64,000 nt of DNA, taken from JBBROS01 sp965260995. Lineage in GTDB: Bacteria; Pseudomonadota; Alphaproteobacteria; Acetobacterales; Acetobacteraceae. The notes under the pieces are model-generated. The model was not told where the DNA came from. It made no database searches and saw only the letters and a program-made list of their open reading frames with translations. Position 1 is the stretch's first letter, and every line of letters begins with the position of its first letter. This document shows positions 59,556-64,000 of the stretch, piece by piece. The position numbers and the translations under genes are program-made. The stretch lies in the NCBI GenBank assembly GCA_965260995.1, contig CBDHCD010000003.1:992001-1056000 (forward strand). Direction: 5' to 3'.

Positions 59556-59590
59556 TCATCTCACGGCCCGTAGTCATCTCACGGCCCGTA
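59556..59590 (-). repeat. 18-bp tandem duplication of a start region
   Basis: The 17-nt sequence TCATCTCACGGCCCGTA occurs at 59556-59572 and again at 59574-59590, period 18. On the minus strand each copy carries GTGAG followed by ATG. The frame thus reads TGREMT twice before the main start. Confidence 0.9.
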
Positions 59591-59647
59591 TAGGCGCTTA
59601 CGCCGCGATACGGGAGGCGCGCGGGATCAACCAGCCAAGGCGCGCGC

Positions 59648-59676
59648 ACTTGACAATGCCGCCGCCGCGCCGTTTC
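59648..59676 (+). promoter_or_regulatory. Candidate promoter for tRNA-Trp-secE-nusG
   Basis: TTGACA (59648-59653), a perfect -35 box, is followed after 17 nt by TTTCTA (59671-59676), a weak -10. The tRNA starts 57 nt further on. It lies in the divergent gap with the TonB-like gene. Confidence 0.45.
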
Positions 59677-59732
59677 TACCGCCTTCGCGCGGCCGCGGTG
59701 CCCGGTGACGCATCGGGTGCTGAAAGCCTTGC

Positions 59733-59809
59733 AGGGGTGTAGCTCAATTGGCTAGAGCGCCGGTCTCCAAAACCGGAGGTTGGGGGTTCGAGACCCTCCA
59801 CCCCTGCCA
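59733..59809 (+). tRNA. tRNA-Trp (anticodon CCA)
   Basis: A 77-nt cloverleaf with encoded CCA. The acceptor stem AGGGGTG pairs with CACCCCT; the anticodon stem CCGGT / ACCGG encloses CTCCAAA, anticodon CCA. The T-arm is GGGGGTTCGAGACCCTC. It sits before secE, as in most proteobacteria. Confidence 0.97.
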
Positions 59810-59849
59810 CGGGGTGGCGCGAGCCGGGTGGTCAGGAAAGAATCTGGTG

Positions 59850-60050
59850 ATGGCGGTGGCGGTGAATCCGGCGAAGTTCGTCCGCGAAGTGCGGGCCGAG
59901 ATGGCGAAGGTGACCTGGCCGTCGCGCAAGGAGACGCTGGTCACCACCGGCCTCGTGTTCGCGCTGTCCGCCCTGGCCGCGTTGTTCTTCTTCGTCGCCG
60001 ACCAGGTGATCGGCGTCGGCGTGCGGGCGCTGTTCGGCGTCAGTCTGTAG
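59850..60050 (+). CDS. secE: Protein translocase subunit SecE
   Basis: SecE is an essential part of the SecYEG channel. The 66-residue single-span protein has the conserved cytosolic VREVRAEMAKVTWPSRKETL and one transmembrane segment (VFALSALAALFFFVADQVIG). I use the ATG at 59850. It is followed by nusG after 13 nt. Confidence 0.94.
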   Translation: MAVAVNPAKFVREVRAEMAKVTWPSRKETLVTTGLVFALSALAALFFFVADQVIGVGVRALFGVSL

Positions 60051-60063
60051 AAAGTATCGGGTC

Positions 60064-60594
60064 ATGGCCAAGCGTTGGTACGTCGTTCACGTCTATTCTG
60101 GCTTCGAGAAGAAAATCGCCCAGCAGGTCAAGGAGATGGCTGCCCAAAAGGGACTGGCCGACCTGGTGGACGACATCCTCGTGCCGGCCGAGGACGTGGT
60201 CGAGATGCGCCGCGGCCAGAAGGTCAGCGCCGAGCGCAAGTTCTTCCCCGGCTACGTGCTGGTGAAGATGGAGATGACCGACCAGACTTGGCATCTGATC
60301 AAGGACACGCCGAAAGTCACCGGCTTCCTTGGCAGCAAGATCAAGCCGTCGCCGATCAGCGAAGCCGAGGCCGAGCGCATCCTGAAGCAAAGCGCGGAAG
60401 GCGTGGAGCGTGCCCGCCCGGCCGTTCTGTTCGAGGTCGGCGAGCAGGTGCGCGTCGCCGACGGTCCCTTCACCAGCTTCAACGGCACCGTCGAGGAGGT
60501 GGACGAGGAGAAGGGCCGGCTCAAGGTCAGCGTCTCGATCTTCGGCCGCTCGACGCCCGTGGAGCTGGAATACAGCCAAGTCGAGAAGGGCTGA
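60064..60594 (+). CDS. nusG: Transcription termination/antitermination protein NusG
   Basis: NusG binds RNA polymerase and links it to Rho and the ribosome. The 176-residue product has the NGN domain (RWYVVHVYSGFEKKIAQQVK, FFPGYVLVKMEMTDQTWHLI, VTGFLGSKIKPSPISE). The KOW domain follows (VRVADGPFTSFNGTVEEVDE, KGRLKVSVSIFGRSTPVELE). The usual downstream rplK is replaced by genes on the other strand. Confidence 0.96.
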   Translation: MAKRWYVVHVYSGFEKKIAQQVKEMAAQKGLADLVDDILVPAEDVVEMRRGQKVSAERKFFPGYVLVKMEMTDQTWHLIKDTPKVTGFLGSKIKPSPISEAEAERILKQSAEGVERARPAVLFEVGEQVRVADGPFTSFNGTVEEVDEEKGRLKVSVSIFGRSTPVELEYSQVEKG

Positions 60595-60650
60595 CGCCGA
60601 ACGTCCTCGGGGCTGGCTGGCATGCGCGCCGCGCCGCCGCCAGCAGGCGT

Positions 60651-61700
60651 TCAGGGCGCGCGGTTCTTGAGCGTTCGCTGCAGGTCGCGTTCGATCGGTT
60701 CGAGGCTGGCCTGCGACAGTTCGCTGGCAACCTGCTTCCACTCGACCACGTCCGGCACGTGCGTCGGGTTATCGCGCAGCAGTTCGCGCTTGATGAACGG
60801 GAAATGCGCCACCAGCAGTTGCCGCCATAGGTCACTGGTCGGGTTGAGCGGCACGCGATAGGTGACCGCCTCGCGCAGCCGCAGCACGTGCCGGCGCCTC
60901 GCCTGGATGATCGGATCGGCGAAGTTGGGCCTGTCCTCCCGGTCCTCGTCGTCGTCCAACAGGTCGAGGTCGATGTCCTGGATCAAGGACTGATACGGCC
61001 AGATCGCCCGGCAGGTGAAACCGGCTTTCAGCAGCGCCTGCGTCAACCCGATCTCGTAAAGACGGACGAGCCAGGTCTTGGACCAGGTCGGCCGCACCCC
61101 GTTCCAAAAGGCGCGCCACGCCTCGCTCGCGACCACGCGGGGGCTGAACGCCATCAGGTACGACTGTAGGTGGTAGCGGGACTGCCAGCTGTCAGTGCAG
61201 CCCCACACGTCAGCTTGATCGAAGTCGATCGCCGTGAACGTCTCGTTCAACGAACGGATCGGGCCGTAGACGCTGTCATTGGCCATGACGACGAGCGTCG
61301 TGTTGTCCCGCGGCAAGGCCAGTTGCTCGAAGCCCTCCCGCCACGCGCCGAAATCGTAGCCGACGTTGCGCCGCACCAACACCCCGGCGCAGACGAGCTT
61401 TAACGCGTCCAACGCTGCCGGGCGCAGCAACCCAGCATTCGTGACGAACACCACTGAGAGCCCGGCCGCGGCCAGCCCGCGCACGTGGTGCATGACGTGG
61501 GGCCGCACGTCGCCGGCCCCGTCCCAATGGACGAACACGCAAACCTTCGGCCCGAGCGGGATGTCTCCCTCCGGCCAGCGCATGACGATCTGGTTCGGGC
61601 TGCGGTGGCGCATGATCTCGTGCCCGAGCGAGGGCAGGATGCGATGCCGGGTCAGGCTGTAGCCACGATGCATCAGGTGTCCGAACGGGCCGCGGGCCAC
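60651..61700 (-). CDS. RgpF-like rhamnan/glycan synthesis protein
   Basis: The 349-residue protein matches the RgpF family: VCVFVHWDGAGDVRPHVMHH, LSVVFVTNAG, VLVRRNVGYDFGAWREGFEQ, VVMANDSVYGP and WGCTDSWQSRYHLQSYLMAF. RgpF-type proteins act in rhamnose-containing surface polysaccharide assembly. It starts with a GTG 4 nt after the large methyltransferase gene, so they form one operon. Confidence 0.82.
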   Translation of the reverse strand: MARGPFGHLMHRGYSLTRHRILPSLGHEIMRHRSPNQIVMRWPEGDIPLGPKVCVFVHWDGAGDVRPHVMHHVRGLAAAGLSVVFVTNAGLLRPAALDALKLVCAGVLVRRNVGYDFGAWREGFEQLALPRDNTTLVVMANDSVYGPIRSLNETFTAIDFDQADVWGCTDSWQSRYHLQSYLMAFSPRVVASEAWRAFWNGVRPTWSKTWLVRLYEIGLTQALLKAGFTCRAIWPYQSLIQDIDLDLLDDDEDREDRPNFADPIIQARRRHVLRLREAVTYRVPLNPTSDLWRQLLVAHFPFIKRELLRDNPTHVPDVVEWKQVASELSQASLEPIERDLQRTLKNRAP

Positions 61701-61704
61701 GCGC

Positions 61705-63882
61705 TCAGGCCTTGCCGATGCGGGCCAGCATGTCCGCCGGCATCTGCAGCTCCGGGTGCGCCGCCTCGACGTCGGCCGTCAGCGTCGCGGCCTCGTCGAG
61801 CGCATCGAGCATGTCGAGCGCCTGCAGCTCGCCACGCAAGGACGCCCACCACAGCCCCGACCCGGCTGGGCAGGCCTTGCGGACCCGGCCGAACCGGCTG
61901 CGCGCCATGGCCGGTTCGCTCCCGGCCTCGCGGCTCGGCGCGGGCTGCACGCCTAGCACGGCGAGGCAGAACATGGTGTCGCGCTCCTCATCGGTTATGG
62001 CGCGCATGAGGCTGGGCCGGAACGGCGGAGCGGTCGAGAGGCCTGAGCGGGCGACGATGGCTCGCGCCGCGTCGTAGTGGCCGGCGTTGACGAGCGCGGT
62101 GACCGCCCATTGGGCTACGTCGAGGCCGCGATGCTCGCGCGCGACCTGCTCGGCGAGCGCCGCCACCGCGTCGCTGTCGCCCATGATGCCGAGCGCCTGG
62201 GCCTCGCCGCGGAGGGCGGCCCACCAGAGCCCATCGCCGGGTTCGGCGGCGGCGCGCACCCGTGCGAAGCGGCGCCGCGCCTCGGCCGGGTCGTTGCCCG
62301 CCCCCGGCTGGGTGTCGAGCACGGCCAGGCAGAACAGCCCGTCGCGTTCGGCTTCGGTCAACGGCGCACCGGGCCGCGCGAACGGCTGCGACGCGAGGCG
62401 AAGATCCTGCGCGAACGCCCGGGCCGGCCCGTACTGGCCGGCGTTGACCATCTGCGTCAGGGCGCGCAGCGCGATCATGCGTTTCCGCGCCTCGCCGCCG
62501 TTGGGCGCGGGCGGCAAGGCTGCCCACCGGGCCGCGACGTCCGGAGAGTCGGCGGCGGCGGCGCAGAGCAAGGCCTCGGCCCGCGCGGTCCACTCGATGT
62601 CTTCGGTCTGGCCGTCCTCCATCGCCAGCTCACCCAAGGCGCGGCGCATGGCGGCGGCGGCTTCGGCAGCCAGCAGGAACTGCGGTTCCAGGGCCGAGCG
62701 CGGCGTTCCGCCGGCCAGCCGCCTGATGCCGCGGCTGTAGAGCAGGCCGCCGAGGTTCAGCGGCACCAGGGTCGCCATCTCCTCGAGTCCGCAAGTGGCC
62801 ACGGCCGGCGGCAAGGCCTGCATCGCATCGAGCCCGAGGGCGAACCGTGCCCGGCAGGCGGTGACGAGCAGCGCCCAGGCCTCGTCGGCCGCTGTCATGT
62901 CGCCGTCGTTCACGCTCTCGCAAAAGGCCCGGCCGGCGAACGCGAGCAACAGGTCGCTGGACGGATCGACGGCCGCCGCCCGTTGGCCGAGATGACGGCG
63001 CAGCGCGCCCCGTAAGACGTTATGGTCATGCTCGAGCTCGAGCGGCTGGTCGCTCGCGAACGCCACCAGGGAGTGGCTGTCGATCTCGACCTCGACGTGA
63101 TCGAACCCCCCTTGTCGCAGCAAGGCGCTCAGGCTGTCACGGTTCTGGATGACCAGGTGCAGGCTGGGCGAGAGCAGGGGGATGATGATGCCGGGCGGAG
63201 TCGCCGGATCGATGTCGTGGCCATTCGGCGTGGTCAGGATCAGCACGCCGCCTGGCTTCAACATCGCCTTGAGGGTGCGAACGAACGCCTTGGGCGAGGT
63301 GACGTGCTCGATCACCTCCGAGCCCATCACGACGTCCATCTCGCCGCGCGCCTCGTCATCGTCGCGCAGGTAGCGCAGCTCGATCGGCAACCCGAGCGCG
63401 TCGCGGCCGAGGGCCGCGAGCGGCGCCGGGTCGATCCCGACGCCCCGCCAGCCGCGGCCATGAAGCGCGAAGTCGAGCCCGAACCCGTAGCCGCAGCCGA
63501 CTTCCATGTAGGCGGCGCCGCCCGGGCGGCGAAGCTGGGCGAGGGGGCGGGTGATCAACGACACGCCGGCGCCCTGCTGCACGTAGAACGGCACCCGGCC
63601 CCGGTTGTTGAGGGCGGGTTCCGCGTAGTCGGGCGGGACCTGGCTATCGTAGAAATTGGCGGTGCAGGACGGGCATCGCAGCACGTGCAGTCGCTTGGCC
63701 GGGTTGTCCGGGAGCTGGACATCGACCGTCAAGACCAGCGCCTTCGACTCCGTGCTGCCGCAGTTGGGGCACCGCATGGCGGCCAGGGACTCGGGTGCCG
63801 GCGCGCCGGCAGGATGGAACGCGATCGTGGGCGGTTGGACGACGCTGGGCAACAGCCGGGCGGAGTGCTGGTCGAGGGTCAT
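61705..63882 (-). CDS. Methyltransferase with N-terminal zinc ribbon and duplicated C-terminal repeat domain
   Basis: The 725-residue protein has a zinc ribbon (MRCPNCGSTES ... LRCPSCTANFY), then a class I SAM domain (YMEVGCGYGFGLDFALHGRG, MGSEVIEHVTSPKAFVRTLK, LKPGGVLILTTPNGHD). A ~350-residue helical C-terminal part contains an internal duplication (DGLFCLAVLDTQPG / DTMFCLAVLGVQPA; GDGLWWAALRGEAQALGIMG / GSGLWWASLRGELQALDMLD). The ribbon-methyltransferase layout resembles sugar C-methyltransferase-like proteins of glycan loci. Pairing with RgpF supports a glycan role; the substrate is unknown. Confidence 0.75.
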   Translation of the reverse strand: MTLDQHSARLLPSVVQPPTIAFHPAGAPAPESLAAMRCPNCGSTESKALVLTVDVQLPDNPAKRLHVLRCPSCTANFYDSQVPPDYAEPALNNRGRVPFYVQQGAGVSLITRPLAQLRRPGGAAYMEVGCGYGFGLDFALHGRGWRGVGIDPAPLAALGRDALGLPIELRYLRDDDEARGEMDVVMGSEVIEHVTSPKAFVRTLKAMLKPGGVLILTTPNGHDIDPATPPGIIIPLLSPSLHLVIQNRDSLSALLRQGGFDHVEVEIDSHSLVAFASDQPLELEHDHNVLRGALRRHLGQRAAAVDPSSDLLLAFAGRAFCESVNDGDMTAADEAWALLVTACRARFALGLDAMQALPPAVATCGLEEMATLVPLNLGGLLYSRGIRRLAGGTPRSALEPQFLLAAEAAAAMRRALGELAMEDGQTEDIEWTARAEALLCAAAADSPDVAARWAALPPAPNGGEARKRMIALRALTQMVNAGQYGPARAFAQDLRLASQPFARPGAPLTEAERDGLFCLAVLDTQPGAGNDPAEARRRFARVRAAAEPGDGLWWAALRGEAQALGIMGDSDAVAALAEQVAREHRGLDVAQWAVTALVNAGHYDAARAIVARSGLSTAPPFRPSLMRAITDEERDTMFCLAVLGVQPAPSREAGSEPAMARSRFGRVRKACPAGSGLWWASLRGELQALDMLDALDEAATLTADVEAAHPELQMPADMLARIGKA

Positions 63883-63897
63883 CAGCCATTGTTTGAA

Positions 63898-64000
63898 TCA
63901 GCCGCGTGCAGGTGGCAAGACCGCCGTGCCCGGCATCGGCGCGGGCCTGCCGCCAGCCTGCCACGCGCATGGGCAGACTGACGGCACCGACCAACTCCGC
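63898..64000 (-). CDS. Possible C-terminal end of an upstream gene
   Basis: On the minus strand an open frame enters from the right edge and stops at 63898-63900 (TGA), 15 nt before the methyltransferase gene. The tail (GGRPAPMPGTAVLPPARG) is short and unrecognised. It fits operon spacing but could be chance. Confidence 0.25.
   Translation of the reverse strand, partial: RSWSVPSVCPCAWQAGGRPAPMPGTAVLPPARG

Noticed and set aside
60595..60650. Terminator between nusG and the RgpF-like gene
   Set aside because: GCTGGC/GCCAGC arms exist but the stem is imperfect and long-looped, without a U-tract; too weak to list as a feature.

Overview
The window is a piece of a high-GC alphaproteobacterial chromosome; third codon positions are almost all G or C, and GTG and TTG starts are common. 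The gene families point to Rhodospirillales, most likely Acetobacteraceae. The clues are an IalB-family gene before rlmN, a FYDLN-acid (TIGR02300) gene divergent from a CP4-like aroA, the run aroA-cmk-rpsA-sppA-ihfB-lapA-trpF, mmcB, CarD, psd-pssA, pgsA-moaD-moaE, and tRNA-Trp-secE-nusG. The placement is inferred from gene content; no database was searched. Most of the window is housekeeping DNA with tight, often overlapping (ATGA, GTGA, TTGA) gene junctions. I see no prophage, intact insertion sequence, CRISPR array or rRNA.

Layout. 0-4.4 kb: IalB-like protein, rlmN, an MFS exporter and a 47-residue SDHAF4-like protein, facing folD and yggT. 4.5-8 kb: tRNA-Ala(CGC), two overlapping degenerate EAL-like proteins, and a divergent PPP-type phosphatase. 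8-10.5 kb: hldE, mmcB and phhB. 10.5-16.5 kb: a coupled run of metallopeptidase, PurD-like ATP-grasp ligase, SAM methyltransferase, oligopeptide-type binding protein and two permeases, the best candidate here for an undescribed pathway. 16.5-24.3 kb: a carnitine-dehydrogenase-like gene, then the aroA to trpF cluster. 24.3-26.9 kb: a looser stretch with a small secreted protein, its decayed copy, palindromic repeats, a fused OHCU decarboxylase/HIU hydrolase and about 840 bp without a confident gene.

26.9-34.2 kb: htpG, a large beta-helix/carbohydrate-binding protein on the other strand, then a hydrolase, a threonate-dehydrogenase-like gene and a proline iminopeptidase. 34.4-39.3 kb: DUF423 and a surface-glycan locus (WecA/WbpL-like transferase, WbpM-like dehydratase, DegT aminotransferase). 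39.3-46.7 kb: RlmM-like methyltransferase, MarR regulator, M17 aminopeptidase, Suv3-like helicase, Hsp15, ferredoxin and CarD. 46.7-54.3 kb: cytochrome b561, psd-pssA, a polytopic membrane protein, a repeat lipoprotein, moaE, moaD, a second lipoprotein, pgsA and an unlisted 43-residue membrane peptide. 54.3-60.6 kb: a glycosyltransferase, FAH-family hydrolase, dapA, smpB, a cupin overlapping tRNA-Gly, a TonB-like protein, tRNA-Trp, secE and nusG. 60.6-64 kb: an RgpF-like protein and a large methyltransferase/repeat protein sit where rplK would normally follow nusG.

Three themes connect the genes. Envelope and glycan biosynthesis recurs (hldE, psd, pssA, pgsA, WecA/WbpM/DegT, RgpF and the C-terminal methyltransferase). 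Core translation and transcription genes form the backbone (rlmN, rpsA, smpB, secE, nusG, carD, ihfB, tRNAs). Short tandem duplications and palindromes recur around start codons and between genes.
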